DNA of 64,000 nt. Origin: Bradyrhizobium sp. cir1 (lineage in GTDB: Bacteria > Pseudomonadota > Alphaproteobacteria > Rhizobiales > Xanthobacteraceae). The notes under the pieces are model-generated. The model was not told the origin of the DNA, did not search any database, and saw nothing but the letters and a program-made list of their open reading frames with translations. Of the stretch, positions 41,063 through 50,747 are shown one piece after another (within the stretch, counting starts at the first letter, position 1; each line of letters opens with the position of its first letter). The stretch lies in contig NZ_JACIHE010000006.1 in the NCBI RefSeq assembly GCF_014198245.1, positions 1 through 64,000 of the forward strand, written 5' to 3'. The translations under genes were made by a program, and so were the position numbers.

Positions 41063-41836
41063 TTAGGCCGGCACCGGCTCGCCCTCGGCGTTGCGATGCT
41101 TCTCCGGCAGATAGGCCAGCAGCATTTCCCGCACCAGGGTCGGGCTCTTGGAGTCGCGGATCATCAGGATGCCGTCGATGATGAGGGTGCGGTTGGTCTC
41201 TTCGTCCAGCAGCTTGCCGTGCAGCTTGTCGGCGATCGGCAGACAGAACAGGTTCGCAACGAGCGCGCCGTAAAGCGTAGCGAGCAGCGCGGTCGCCATG
41301 AACGGGCCGAGCTTGGAAGGATCGGTCATGTTGGCGAACATCTGCACCATGCCGATCAGGGTGCCGATCATGCCGAAGGCCGGGGCGCAGTCGCCGATGG
41401 CGCGGTAGATCTTGCTGCCCTCGTCGAGGTGCATCAGGAAGTTGTCGCGGTCGCGCTCGAGATTGTCGCGGATGAAGTCGAGGTCGTAGCCGTCGGCGAC
41501 GTAGCGGATGCCCTTGGCGAGAAAGGGCTCGTCGGTCTCGACCTTTTCGAGACCCACCGGGCCCTGCTTGCGGGCGATTTCGGCGATGCGGGCGAGTTCG
41601 TCGACGAGGTCGTGGGCCGACAGCCGGCTCATGGTGAAGGCGAACTTGGCGCCGAGCGGAAGGCCGTGCAGGAGCGCCGAGAGCGGAAAGCGGATCATCG
41701 TCGCGGAGATCGAGCCGCCGAAGATGATGATGATCGCATGTTCGGAGATGAACATGTGCAGGTCGCCGCCCATGAGGATCATCGCCGTGATGACGATGAT
41801 GCCCGCCGTGAGCCCAACGCCCGTCATGATATCCAT
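41063..41836 (-). CDS. motA: Flagellar motor protein MotA-like
   Basis: This 257-residue inner-membrane stator subunit starts at ATG 41836 (MDIMTGVGLTAG) with GGAG nine bases upstream; a TTG four codons earlier is less likely. It has four hydrophobic segments, with TM3-TM4 in APAFGMIGTLIGMVQMFANM and GPFMATALLATLYGALVANLFCLPI, the conserved proton-channel region. The charged cytoplasmic loop lies between TM2 and TM3. It is 24 bp upstream of motB. Confidence 0.9.
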   Translation of the reverse strand: MDIMTGVGLTAGIIVITAMILMGGDLHMFISEHAIIIIFGGSISATMIRFPLSALLHGLPLGAKFAFTMSRLSAHDLVDELARIAEIARKQGPVGLEKVETDEPFLAKGIRYVADGYDLDFIRDNLERDRDNFLMHLDEGSKIYRAIGDCAPAFGMIGTLIGMVQMFANMTDPSKLGPFMATALLATLYGALVANLFCLPIADKLHGKLLDEETNRTLIIDGILMIRDSKSPTLVREMLLAYLPEKHRNAEGEPVPA

Positions 41837-42038
41837 GGGAGACTCCAACGCGTACGCAACAACGGCCGTCCTGGCCGCTGGCGCGGCCCAACCCCGAACC
41901 GCATCGGAAACCCTAGAGCGCCGCCCTTAAAGCCGCGTAAAGGTTAAGTCCGGACAGTGTGGTACGCCGTGCCGCAGGCGCTGCGATTGTCGTCCAGCGA
42001 CACTGATCTCAACACTTCGCTAACCATAACCGGGCGTG

Positions 42039-42863
42039 CTAGGACGACAGGCCCGTCAGTTTCAGGCTGAGTGCGCGCAGGCGCTTGCGGGCCTCGACAT
42101 CATAGGCCTGCGGATTGGCGTGCGCCTCGTTCATGCCGTTGAAGAACAATCCGCTCTTGCCTGCGACGTCGTCGCCCTCGACGAGGTGCAGGACGGCAGC
42201 ACCGCCTTGCTCCACTGTGGACATCGGCGTGATGCCGCCGGCGCGCACCATCGTGGTGTTCATATAGGTCGCGGGATGCAGCGCGTTCACGGTCACGCCG
42301 GTGCCTTGCAGTTCTTCCGCAAGATCGATCGTGAACATGATCTGCGAAAGCTTGCTCTGCGCATAGGCACGTGAACCGCTGTAGCCCTTCGTAATCATGA
42401 CGTCGTCGAAATCGATCGGGTGCTGGCCGAGCGAGGCGACATTGACGATGCGCGAAGGCGCCGTGGCCTTCAGCAACGGCAGCAACAGATGGACGAGCAG
42501 GAAACCGGCGAGATAGTTCACGGCAAATCGCAGCTCGTGACCGTCGGCACTGACTTGCCGCTGCGGCCCGTCATTCTGCGAGCCAATGCCGGCATTGCTG
42601 ACCAGGACGTCGAGGCGCTGGTGATCGCGCTTCACAGCCTCGGCGAGTGCGCGCGTGCCCGACATCGACGACAAGTCGGCCTGATAGAAGGTCGGCGCGA
42701 CACCGCCGGCCTTCATGAGCTCGTCGCTCAGCGACTCTGCGCGTGCCGCGTCGCGGCCATGGATCAGGACCCTTGCGCCTTCTTCGGCAAGCCGGCGCGC
42801 GACGTAGCGGCCGACGCCGTCAGTGGACCCGGTGATCAGGACCGTCTTGCCCTTCATCTTCAT
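42039..42863 (-). CDS. Short-chain dehydrogenase/reductase
   Basis: This 274-residue Rossmann-fold oxidoreductase starts at ATG 42863 after GGAGGATG. The nucleotide-binding motif TGSTDGVGRYVA is near residue 11, NAG is at about 89, and the catalytic YxxxK is YAQSK. The layout resembles the retinol-dehydrogenase-like SDR subgroup. The substrate is unknown. It is a single gene divergent from a small membrane protein gene. Confidence 0.9.
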   Translation of the reverse strand: MKMKGKTVLITGSTDGVGRYVARRLAEEGARVLIHGRDAARAESLSDELMKAGGVAPTFYQADLSSMSGTRALAEAVKRDHQRLDVLVSNAGIGSQNDGPQRQVSADGHELRFAVNYLAGFLLVHLLLPLLKATAPSRIVNVASLGQHPIDFDDVMITKGYSGSRAYAQSKLSQIMFTIDLAEELQGTGVTVNALHPATYMNTTMVRAGGITPMSTVEQGGAAVLHLVEGDDVAGKSGLFFNGMNEAHANPQAYDVEARKRLRALSLKLTGLSS

Positions 42864-42963
42864 TGTACATCCTCCGACTGCGGCCCTGCGCCACATCCGT
42901 GACGAGGGATCATGCGGTATTCTATCGCGAGACGACATGCTCCATCACCGGAGCCATTTCGCC

Positions 42964-43254
42964 ATGTTGACGCTGTTCAGTCTTCTCACCGCGCTGCCTG
43001 CGGTGCTGGCGTTCCATCTGCTCGAGCCGGAGCTCGTGCTGCCGGCTTTCAGCGCGCTGCTGTTTGTCGAGGCCGCCTTCGCGGTGATCGTAGCGCGGTT
43101 GCTTCACTGCCCCGACAGCGCAGACGACGTTACCCTGTGGGATCTTGCCGGCGGCTTCACCCTGATCGGATGTGCCGCCGCCGTGCTCGGCGAGCCCGAT
43201 CAGGCCGCCCTGTTTCTGGAACAAGGCGGCCCGCGACCGGCGTCACGGCCATAG
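42964..43254 (+). CDS. Small hypothetical membrane protein
   Basis: This 96-residue protein (MLTLFSLLTALPAVLAFHLLEP...) has three hydrophobic stretches: about 2-17, 24-42 and 60-74. GGAG lies about 12 bases before ATG 42964; a start at 42937 would add nine polar residues. No domain is recognised. It converges on the RraA-like gene. Confidence 0.6.
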   Translation: MLTLFSLLTALPAVLAFHLLEPELVLPAFSALLFVEAAFAVIVARLLHCPDSADDVTLWDLAGGFTLIGCAAAVLGEPDQAALFLEQGGPRPASRP

Positions 43255-43263
43255 GTCGCTCAG

Positions 43264-43983
43264 TCAGTGGATCTCCGCCGAGCGCTTCAGCGCGGCCTTC
43301 AGCTTCTCCAGCGAGAAGTCGGGGCTGCGGGCGATCTCCAGGATCGGCGTCTCGCGGCGGCCGCAGAGCTCGGCGGCCTCAGGCAGCTTTGCAGCAACGT
43401 CGAGCGGGATCACGATGGCGCCGTGCTGGTCGGCGTGGATGAGATCGTCCGACTTCACGGTCATGCCGGCGACACGCACCTCGCCGCCAAAGCTTTCCGC
43501 ATGCACCCAGGCATGCGACGGGCCGATCGAGCCGGCGAGCGCCTGGAAGCCAGGGGCCCATTGCGGGATGTCGCGGATCGAGCCGTCGGTGATGACGCCG
43601 AGGCAGCCGAGCGCCTTGTGGACGTTGCTCTGCACCTCGCCCCAGAACGCGCCGTAGCCGACGTCGGGACCGTCGATGTCCTGGATCACCGAGATGCGCG
43701 GACCGTGACCGGTGCCGACATATTCGTAATATTCGATGCGGCGCTTCGACTGCTCTTCCGGTGCAAGCGAGGATTTCAGCACCGAGCGGATCGCCACGGT
43801 GCGGGCATAGCCAACGATCGGCGGCAGGTCGGGAAACGGGCAGACCAGTTGCTTGGTGGTGTAGCCGATCAGCCGGCGCTCGGGCGCCACGATCTCCATG
43901 GCATTGCAGATCGTCGGGGTGTCGTAGCGGCCCAGCGCTTCGAGGACGGAAGCGGGCAGCGGCCCGGTCGCTTTATCAGTCAC
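43264..43983 (-). CDS. RraA / HMG aldolase family protein
   Basis: This protein of about 239 residues starts at a GTG (43983, read MTDKATGPLPASVLEAL) preceded by GGGAGAGAA; an ATG 17 codons upstream is possible. The RraA-like core includes YDTPTICNAMEIVAP, GVITDGSIRDIPQW (the DGxxRD metal/substrate motif) and HADQHGAIVIPLDVA. Members range from RNase E regulator RraA to 4-hydroxy-4-methyl-2-oxoglutarate aldolases. The extended N terminus and intact DGxxRD favour an aldolase or lyase. The substrate is unknown. Confidence 0.85.
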   Translation of the reverse strand: MTDKATGPLPASVLEALGRYDTPTICNAMEIVAPERRLIGYTTKQLVCPFPDLPPIVGYARTVAIRSVLKSSLAPEEQSKRRIEYYEYVGTGHGPRISVIQDIDGPDVGYGAFWGEVQSNVHKALGCLGVITDGSIRDIPQWAPGFQALAGSIGPSHAWVHAESFGGEVRVAGMTVKSDDLIHADQHGAIVIPLDVAAKLPEAAELCGRRETPILEIARSPDFSLEKLKAALKRSAEIH

Positions 43984-44106
43984 GGCGTTCTCTCCCAGAT
44001 TGGCGGTCGCTGTTGGCGCGATGCCGCCCGGCACAGGGCGATATAGCCGAGATCAGGCTTCAACCCAACTCAGGGGGCCTCATGGCAGATATCCGCGTGT
44101 CGCCGC

Positions 44107-44988
44107 TCAATGCAGCCGTCCCGGCCGGTCGTCGTCGTGCGGCGGCTCCGACAAATTCGCCAATGTCGGTGCCGACGGCGGCGACGGGACCTCGCCTCCC
44201 GACGGCGCGGTGGCTTCCATCGCCCGCGCCTGGTCGCGGTAGGATTTGTAGCCGAGCGGCAAAGCGAGAAGATACAGCACCGTTCCGATCGACAGCACGT
44301 ACCAGGGATAGCTGATCAGCAGCGCAATGAAGAAGATCACCGCGACAAACGCCGGCAACACCAGCTCGGGCGGCACCCGCATGCGCATGCTCTTGCCGGA
44401 GAACACCGGCAGGCGCGACACCATCAGGAAGGCAATCAGCAGCGTGTAGCCGGCCGTCAGCGCCGCAGGCCAGCGGCCAAGATCCAGGAACGCCGCATAG
44501 ATCGGCAACATCACGGTGATAGCGCCGGCCGGTGCCGGCACACCGGTGAAGAAATTGGCAGCGAAGGCCGGCTTGTTCGGATCGTCCAGCGTGGCGTTGA
44601 AGCGCGCGAGCCGCAGGCACATGGAGATCGCAAACACCATGGCCGCGATCCAGCCGGCATTGCCCAGCTCGTGCAGCTGCCAGAAATACAGCATCAGGCC
44701 GGGCGCGACGCCGAAATTGACGAAGTCGGCGAGGCTGTCGAGCTCGGCGCCGAATTTGGACTGGCCCTTGATCAGCCGCGCGATGCGGCCGTCGATGCCG
44801 TCGAGCGCGGCCGCGAACACGATGGCGTAGACGGCGAGCGTCATCCGCCCCTCAATCGACAGCCGGATCGCGGTCAGCCCGGCGCAGATCGCCAGCAGCG
44901 TGATGACGTTGGGCACCAGCATCCGCACCGGAATCGGGCGGAACCGGCGGCGGCGAACGTCAGGATTCTTGAAGTCATAGGGCGTCAT
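44107..44988 (-). CDS. pssA: CDP-diacylglycerol--serine O-phosphatidyltransferase
   Basis: This 293-residue integral membrane enzyme makes phosphatidylserine from CDP-diacylglycerol and serine. The CDP-alcohol phosphotransferase motif DGx2ARx8Gx3Dx3D is intact, running from DGRIARLIKGQ to LDSLAD at about residues 65-87. Eight hydrophobic segments and a proline-rich cytoplasmic tail are visible. It is downstream of psd on the same strand (85 bp apart), giving the two-step route to phosphatidylethanolamine. Confidence 0.93.
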   Translation of the reverse strand: MTPYDFKNPDVRRRRFRPIPVRMLVPNVITLLAICAGLTAIRLSIEGRMTLAVYAIVFAAALDGIDGRIARLIKGQSKFGAELDSLADFVNFGVAPGLMLYFWQLHELGNAGWIAAMVFAISMCLRLARFNATLDDPNKPAFAANFFTGVPAPAGAITVMLPIYAAFLDLGRWPAALTAGYTLLIAFLMVSRLPVFSGKSMRMRVPPELVLPAFVAVIFFIALLISYPWYVLSIGTVLYLLALPLGYKSYRDQARAMEATAPSGGEVPSPPSAPTLANLSEPPHDDDRPGRLH

Positions 44989-45073
44989 GGCTCGTCCTTA
45001 TCCTAAGGCGAGATATAGCAAGCCCCGTTCCCTTCCGCCATTGCGGCGGAAGGCCCGCAAGGACCGACTTTGG

Positions 45074-45772
45074 TTAATTGGCCCGGAAGGCGCGGCTGGG
45101 GTCCTCGCCGACGAGGTCGGCCAAAATGGTCTCGCCGGCGATCGCGGTCTGCCCTTCCGAGACCAGCGCCTTGGTGCCGACAGGCAGGTAGACGTCGAGC
45201 CGCGAGCCGAAGCGGATCAGGCCGAAGCGCTCGCCGGCGCCGATCGCCTGCCCCTCCTTGACGAAACAGACGATACGCTTGGCGACGAGGCCTGCGATCT
45301 GGACCACGCCGATCCGCGCATTGGGCGTCGAGATGACGAGCGAGTTGCGCTCATTGTCCTCGCTCGCTTTGTCGAGCTCGGCATTGATGAACAGGCCGGG
45401 CCGGTAGGCGATGCGGTCCACCCTGCCCGCGATCGGGCTGCGGTTCACGTGGCAGTTGAACACGCTCATGAACACCGAGATGCGCGGCAGCGGCCGGTCG
45501 CCGAGCCCGAGCTCGGCCGGCGGCAGCGCCATGGTGATCATCGAGACGCGGCCGTCGGCCGGCGACACGACGAGACCCTCGCGCACCGGCGTCACCCTGA
45601 CGGGGTCGCGGAAAAACAGCGCGCACCACACGGTCAGGATCGTGCCGATCCATCCCAAAGGCGACCACAGCCAGAACAGGATCAGGCTCGCCAGCGCGAA
45701 GCCGCCGATGAAGGGATAGCCCTCCTTGTGGATCGGCGGGATCTGACGCTGGATCGAATCGAGAATGGACAT
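45074..45772 (-). CDS. psd: Phosphatidylserine decarboxylase proenzyme
   Basis: This 232-residue proenzyme is of the short class typical of rhizobia. It self-cleaves at Gly189-Ser190 in [13 protein letters not shown] to form the pyruvoyl group. Also visible are a membrane segment at about 21-37 and 44-54, the SPADGRVS motif at 70-77, and [13 protein letters not shown]. It converts phosphatidylserine, from the adjacent pssA product, to phosphatidylethanolamine. Confidence 0.95.
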   Translation of the reverse strand: MSILDSIQRQIPPIHKEGYPFIGGFALASLILFWLWSPLGWIGTILTVWCALFFRDPVRVTPVREGLVVSPADGRVSMITMALPPAELGLGDRPLPRISVFMSVFNCHVNRSPIAGRVDRIAYRPGLFINAELDKASEDNERNSLVISTPNARIGVVQIAGLVAKRIVCFVKEGQAIGAGERFGLIRFGSRLDVYLPVGTKALVSEGQTAIAGETILADLVGEDPSRAFRAN

Positions 45773-45858
45773 CGCTATCTGCCGCCTGAAGTTGTTGGCA
45801 CGCGGGGCGTCCCCGCGCGGTGGGCTTGTTTAGGCCAGAGTTGGGACCGGAGACAAGG

Positions 45859-47820
45859 TCACTCCGCGGCCGCCGGCGTCGTCAGGACGTCGGCGACCGG
45901 CGGCGGCTCCCGGTTGGGCGCCTCGCTGGTATCGGCCATCTTGGCCAGTTTTTCGCGCGCCGCCTCCGCCTCGCGCTGCCTGTTCCACATGCTGGCGTAA
46001 AGGCCGCCCAGCGCGAGCAGCCTCGCGTGGGTGCCGCGCTCGGCGATGCGGCCCTGGTCCAGCACGATGATCTCGTCGGCACCGACGATGGTCGAGAGCC
46101 GGTGCGCGATCACCAGCGAGGTGCGGTTCTTGGCGACGCGGTCGAGCGCGCCCTGGATCTCGTGCTCGGTATGGGTGTCGAGCGCCGAGGTCGCCTCGTC
46201 CAGCGCCAGGATCGACGGCGCCTTGAGCACCGTGCGCGCGATCGCGACGCGCTGCTTCTCGCCGCCCGACAATTTCAGGCCGCGCTCGCCGACCTGGGTC
46301 TCGTAGCCCTTCGGCGCCATGCGGATGAAATGATCGATCTGCGCAAGTCGCGCGGCCTCCTCGACTTCGGCATCGCTGGCATCCCAACGGCCATAGCGGA
46401 TGTTGTAGCGGATGGTGTCGTTGAACAGCACGGTATCCTGCGGCACCATGCCGATTGCGGCGCGCAAGCTGGCCTGCGTGACCTCGCGGATGTCCTGGCC
46501 GTCGATCAAAATCTTGCCGCCGGAAACGTCATAGAGGCGGAACAGGAGCCGCGAGATAGTCGACTTGCCTGCGCCGGAGGGACCTACAATCGCAACGGTC
46601 TTGCCGGCCGGCACCTCGAAGCTGATGCCTTTCAGGATCGGCCGCGTCGGCTCATAGGCAAAGCGCACGTCCTCGAACCGCACCGTGCCGGCGGAAACGG
46701 CCAGAGGCTGCGCGTCGGGCGCGTCCTTGATCTCGGCCTCGCGCCCCAGCACGTTGAACATCTTCTCGATGTCGATGATCGCCTGCTTGATCTCGCGATA
46801 CACCATGCCCATGAAATTCAGGGGTTGGTAGAGCTGGATCATCATGGCGTTGACCAGCACGAAATCGCCGACCGTGTTGGTGCCGTTGCGCACGCCGATC
46901 GCGCACATCAGCATGGTCGCAGTCAGTCCCATCGTGAAGATCACGGCCTGGCCGGTATTGAGCACAGCGAGCGAGGTATAGGTGCGGACGCTGGCTTCCT
47001 CGTAGCGCTCCACCGACTTGTCGTAGCGCTGCGCCTCGCGCATCTCGGCGCCGAAATATTTCACGGTCTCGTAGTTGAGCAGCGAGTCGATCGCCTTGGT
47101 GTTCGCCTCGGTGTCGGAATCGTTCATCTTGCGGCGGATGCCGATCCGCCACTCGGTCGCGATGTAGGTGTAGTACATGTAGACCGCGACCGTGATCAGC
47201 GTCGCGACCACGTAGCGCCAGTCGAACTGCCAGAGCAGCACGGCCATCAGGAGCGAGACCTCGACGATGGTCGGGATCAGCTGGAGGATCACCATGCGCA
47301 CGATGACCTCGATGCCCTCGCGGCCGCGCTCCAGCACGCGCGTCAGGCCGCCGGTCTTGCGCTCCAGGTGAAAGCGCAGCGACAGCTCGTGCATGTGGAT
47401 GAAGGTGATGGTGGCGAGCTTGCGCACCGCATGCATGGCGACGCGGGCGAAGATGCCGTCGCGCCATTGCGTCAGCACCGCCATCAGGATGCGCATCACG
47501 CCGTAGCTCGCAGTCAGCAGCAAGGGCGAAGCGATCACCCAGAGCTGCCAATTGTCCGCCGCTACAGGCGCGGTGTTGGCGCCGGTCAGTGCATCGGTGG
47601 CCCATTTGAAGCTGAACGGCACCGCGAGCGTGATCAGCTTGGCGGCGAGCAGCAGCACCAGCGACCAGACCACGCGCATCTTCAGGTCGAAGCGGTCGCC
47701 CGGCCAGATATAGGGCCACAGATGCGCGAGCGTGCCCATCAGCGTGGCCCGCTCCAGCGGTCCCCCAGCGGGAGGATCAGGAACGTCGGCGCCGTCGAAC
47801 GATTGGGGTTGGTCCATCAA
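45859..47820 (-). CDS. ABC exporter, Atm1/HMT1-like (fused permease and ATPase)
   Basis: This 653-residue half-transporter has six predicted membrane helices in residues about 30-330, then a nucleotide-binding domain with Walker A GPSGAGKST, signature LSGGEKQRVAI and Walker B ILALDEATSALDTHTEHEIQ. The DEATSALDT with EHEIQ and the NTKAIDSLLNYETVKYF region match the Atm1/ABCB7 subgroup, which exports glutathione-linked sulfur or metal conjugates. A role in Fe-S assembly or metal detoxification is therefore likely. Confidence 0.9.
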   Translation of the reverse strand: MMDQPQSFDGADVPDPPAGGPLERATLMGTLAHLWPYIWPGDRFDLKMRVVWSLVLLLAAKLITLAVPFSFKWATDALTGANTAPVAADNWQLWVIASPLLLTASYGVMRILMAVLTQWRDGIFARVAMHAVRKLATITFIHMHELSLRFHLERKTGGLTRVLERGREGIEVIVRMVILQLIPTIVEVSLLMAVLLWQFDWRYVVATLITVAVYMYYTYIATEWRIGIRRKMNDSDTEANTKAIDSLLNYETVKYFGAEMREAQRYDKSVERYEEASVRTYTSLAVLNTGQAVIFTMGLTATMLMCAIGVRNGTNTVGDFVLVNAMMIQLYQPLNFMGMVYREIKQAIIDIEKMFNVLGREAEIKDAPDAQPLAVSAGTVRFEDVRFAYEPTRPILKGISFEVPAGKTVAIVGPSGAGKSTISRLLFRLYDVSGGKILIDGQDIREVTQASLRAAIGMVPQDTVLFNDTIRYNIRYGRWDASDAEVEEAARLAQIDHFIRMAPKGYETQVGERGLKLSGGEKQRVAIARTVLKAPSILALDEATSALDTHTEHEIQGALDRVAKNRTSLVIAHRLSTIVGADEIIVLDQGRIAERGTHARLLALGGLYASMWNRQREAEAAREKLAKMADTSEAPNREPPPVADVLTTPAAAE

Positions 47821-48009
47821 GAAACCTGAAAGCCCGCCGGATGCGGGCGTCGCTGCGATTAACGATTTTCGCTTGTCATATAGAGCTTTCCCGATGCCCG
47901 CGCACCCCGCCAGATGGCGAATCTTCGATTGTTTCTCGCCATTTACCGGTAGATTTCCGGGCAGTCCGAATCACCGATTGGGCTTGACGCCTCTTCGCTG
48001 CAATGCATC

Positions 48010-48624
48010 ATGGCACCAATGAGCACGATCAAAACCGTCTGTGTCTATTGCGGCTCCGGCCCCGGAACCAATCCCCGCTTCACCGAAGGCGCCAAGGCGT
48101 TCGGCAGAGCGCTCGCCGAAAACAACATCCGCCTGGTCTATGGCGGCGGCTCGCTCGGCCTGATGGGCTCGGTTGCAACCTCCGTGCTGGATCACGGCGG
48201 CACCGTCACCGGCATTATCCCCGAATTCCTGCGGCTGCGCGAGAACGCGCTGACCCGCGTGCAGGAGATGATCGTCACTCCCGACATGCACGAACGCAAG
48301 CGACTGATGTTCGAACGCTCCGATGCCTTCGTGGCGCTGCCGGGCGGCGTCGGCACGCTGGAGGAGCTGGTCGAGCAGCTGACCTGGAAGCAGCTCGGCC
48401 GTCACGCCAAGCCGGTGCTGCTCGCCAATATCGACAATTTCTGGGAGCCGCTGTTCTCGCTCTTGTCGCACATGCGCCAGACCGAGTTCATCCGCGCCGG
48501 CCTGTCGGTCGACATCATCAAGGCCGATCGCGTCGAGGAGATCCTGCCGAAGCTGAAGGCGGCTGCCGCACAGATCGCCGAAGCGGAAAAGCAGCTCGCC
48601 CCGGAAGTCGCGCGCAAGCTGTAA
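48010..48624 (+). CDS. LOG family protein (TIGR00730), putative nucleotide 5'-monophosphate phosphoribohydrolase
   Basis: This 204-residue Rossmann-like protein has CVYCGSGPGTNPRF and the LOG signature PGGVGTLEEL preceded by the MxxRK-like MHERKRLM. LOG enzymes release cytokinin bases from riboside monophosphates in plant-associated organisms; bacterial members also hydrolyse AMP. ATG 48019 (MSTIKTV) is an equally good start. It stands alone, divergent from the ABC exporter. Confidence 0.9.
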   Translation: MAPMSTIKTVCVYCGSGPGTNPRFTEGAKAFGRALAENNIRLVYGGGSLGLMGSVATSVLDHGGTVTGIIPEFLRLRENALTRVQEMIVTPDMHERKRLMFERSDAFVALPGGVGTLEELVEQLTWKQLGRHAKPVLLANIDNFWEPLFSLLSHMRQTEFIRAGLSVDIIKADRVEEILPKLKAAAAQIAEAEKQLAPEVARKL

Positions 48625-48627
48625 GAG

Positions 48628-49005
48628 CTACTCACTCGGAAACGTCACCGCCTCGATCCGGTTACCATCAGGATCGAAGACGAAGGCGGCGTAGTAGCGC
48701 ACACGATCGTGCGGCCGGATGCCCGGCGCGCCATCGGACGCGCCGCCAGTCGCTAGCGCCGCTGCGTGAAACGCATCGACCTCGGCCGTGGTCTTTGCCC
48801 GCAGGCAGATGTGCACGCCGCTCTCCGGTCCGACGCGTGGCATGCCCTCGCGCAAGTTGATCCAGAACTCCGGATAGGCCTTGCCGAAGCCGACCGTCCG
48901 CGGCCGCGTGACGAGGCGGCTGAGACCGAGGGCCGCGAGCGTCGTCTCGTAGAATCTTGCGGCGCGATCGAGATCGCTGACGCCGACGGAGATGTGGTCG
49001 ATCAT
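48628..49005 (-). CDS. VOC family (glyoxalase-like) protein
   Basis: This 125-residue single VOC module starts at ATG 49005 (MIDHISVGVSDLDRA). The motifs are an N-terminal DHISVGVSD metal ligand, GVHICLRA, and the C-terminal FDPDGNRIEAVTF with a conserved Glu ligand. This arrangement is found in glyoxalase, fosfomycin-resistance and unassigned lyase members; the substrate is unknown. Its stop lies 3 bp from the convergent LOG-family gene. Confidence 0.88.
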   Translation of the reverse strand: MIDHISVGVSDLDRAARFYETTLAALGLSRLVTRPRTVGFGKAYPEFWINLREGMPRVGPESGVHICLRAKTTAEVDAFHAAALATGGASDGAPGIRPHDRVRYYAAFVFDPDGNRIEAVTFPSE

Positions 49006-49030
49006 GTGCTGCCCTTTCCTCACCCTCCGC

Positions 49031-49134
49031 TGTCATCGCCCGGCTTGACCGGGCGATCCAGCACTCCGAGACGCCGCGGCGTTTGCGGAGAGGCCGCGGC
49101 GTACTGGATACCCCGCTTTCGCGGGGTATGACAG
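49031..49134. repeat. Intergenic inverted repeat, TGTCATCGCCCGG/GGGTATGACAG family
   Basis: The left end is the hairpin CATCGCCCGGC...GACCGGGCGATCCAG and the right end is TACTGGATACCCCGC...GCGGGGTATGACAG. It is the same architecture as 35921-36033, with hairpins separated by a short linker. It occupies the promoter-proximal side of the VOC gene and the 3' side of cimA. Confidence 0.75.
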
Positions 49135-49148
49135 TCGTCGTCGTGGGC

Positions 49149-50747
49149 TTACGCCGGCGCGCCCGATTTCACGAGCTTGTAGATCACCGAATCCATCAGC
49201 GCCTGGAATGAGGCGTCGATGATGTTCGGGGATACGCCGACCGTGGTCCAGCTGTCGCCGTTCTCATCCTCACTCTCGATCAGGACCCGCGTGACCGCGC
49301 CGGTGCCGCCGTTGAGGATACGCACGCGGTAGTCGATCAGCTTCAATCCCTCGATGTACTTCTGGTACTTGCCGAGGTCCTTGCGCAGCGCGACGTCGAG
49401 CGCGTTGACGGGACCATTGCCCTCGGCAGCCGAGATCAGGTGCTCGCCGGCGACATCGACCTTGACCACGGCCAGCGCCACCGTGACGCGCTCGCCGAGC
49501 GCGTTGTAGCGCTGCTCGACATTGACGTCGAACTGCTCGACCTCGAAATAATGCGGCACCTTGCCGAGCGTGCGGCGCGCCAGCAGATCGAACGAGGCGT
49601 TGGCGGATTCATAGGCGTAGCCCTGTGCCTCGCGCTCCTTCAACTCCTCGACGAGGCGCGTCAGCTTCGGATCGCTCTTCTCGTAAGCAATGCCGGCGCG
49701 ATCGAGCTCGGCGATGACGTTGGAGCGGCCGGCCTGGTCGGACACCAGCACCTTGCGGTGATTGCCGACCAGCTCCGGCAGCACATGCTCATAGGTCTGC
49801 GGATCCTTCAGCACGGCGGAGGCATGGATGCCGGTCTTGGTGACGAAGGCGCTCTCGCCGACATAGGCCGCATGCCGGTTCGGCACGCGGTTGAGCATGT
49901 CGTCGAGCGTGCGCGAGACTTTGACAAGCGTCGCCAGCTTCTCGGAAGTGACGCCGATCTCGAAGACGTCGGCAAAGTCCTTCTTCAATTTCAGCGTGGG
50001 GATCAGCGAACAGAGATTGGCGTTGCCGCAGCGCTCGCCGAGGCCGTTCAGCGTGCCCTGGATCTGCCGCGCACCGGCGCGCACCGCGGCCAGCGAATTG
50101 GCTACCGCCTGCTCGGTATCGTTATGGGCGTGGATGCCGACGTGATCGCCGGGGATGTGCTTTGTCACCTCGGTGACGATGGCCTCGATCTCGTTCGGCA
50201 TGGTGCCGCCATTGGTGTCGCACAGCACCACCCAGCGCGCGCCGGCCTCGTACGCAGCTTTCGCACAGGCGAGCGCGAAGCTCGCATCTTCCTTGTAGCC
50301 GTCGAAGAAGTGCTCGCAGTCGAGCATGACCTCGCGGCCGGTCGCCTTCGCCGCCGCGACGCTGTCGCGGATCGAGGCGAGGTTCTCCTCCTTGGTCGTC
50401 TCCAGCGCGACCCGCACCTGATAGGCCGACGACTTCGCCACGAAGCAGATCGCATCCGCCTTCGCTTCCAAGAGGCCCGCGACGCCGGGATCATTGGAGA
50501 CCGAGCGCCCTGCCCGGCGCGTCATGCCGAAGGCGGTGAAGCGCGCATGATTGAGCTTCGGCCTGGAGCCGAAGAACTCAGTGTCGGTCGGATTGGCGCC
50601 GGGATAGCCGCCCTCGACATAGTCGATGCCGAGGTCATCGAGCATCGCCGCGATGATCTGCTTGTCGGCCAGCGTGAAATCGACGCCATTGGTCTGCGCC
50701 CCATCGCGCAGCGTAGTATCGAACAGATAGAGACGCTCCTTGCTCAT
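49149..50747 (-). CDS. cimA: Citramalate synthase
   Basis: This 532-residue member of the alpha-isopropylmalate synthase family condenses acetyl-CoA with pyruvate to citramalate, an isoleucine route independent of threonine. It starts at ATG 50747 (MSKERLYLFDTTLRDGAQTNGVD). DTTLRDG is the metal/substrate motif, HAHNDTEQAVANSLAAVRAGA the catalytic HxH region, and GLGERCGNANLCSLIP follows. The C-terminal regulatory LeuA-type domain is present (about 400-532). The start overlaps the upstream GNAT gene by four bases. Confidence 0.92.
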   Translation of the reverse strand: MSKERLYLFDTTLRDGAQTNGVDFTLADKQIIAAMLDDLGIDYVEGGYPGANPTDTEFFGSRPKLNHARFTAFGMTRRAGRSVSNDPGVAGLLEAKADAICFVAKSSAYQVRVALETTKEENLASIRDSVAAAKATGREVMLDCEHFFDGYKEDASFALACAKAAYEAGARWVVLCDTNGGTMPNEIEAIVTEVTKHIPGDHVGIHAHNDTEQAVANSLAAVRAGARQIQGTLNGLGERCGNANLCSLIPTLKLKKDFADVFEIGVTSEKLATLVKVSRTLDDMLNRVPNRHAAYVGESAFVTKTGIHASAVLKDPQTYEHVLPELVGNHRKVLVSDQAGRSNVIAELDRAGIAYEKSDPKLTRLVEELKEREAQGYAYESANASFDLLARRTLGKVPHYFEVEQFDVNVEQRYNALGERVTVALAVVKVDVAGEHLISAAEGNGPVNALDVALRKDLGKYQKYIEGLKLIDYRVRILNGGTGAVTRVLIESEDENGDSWTTVGVSPNIIDASFQALMDSVIYKLVKSGAPA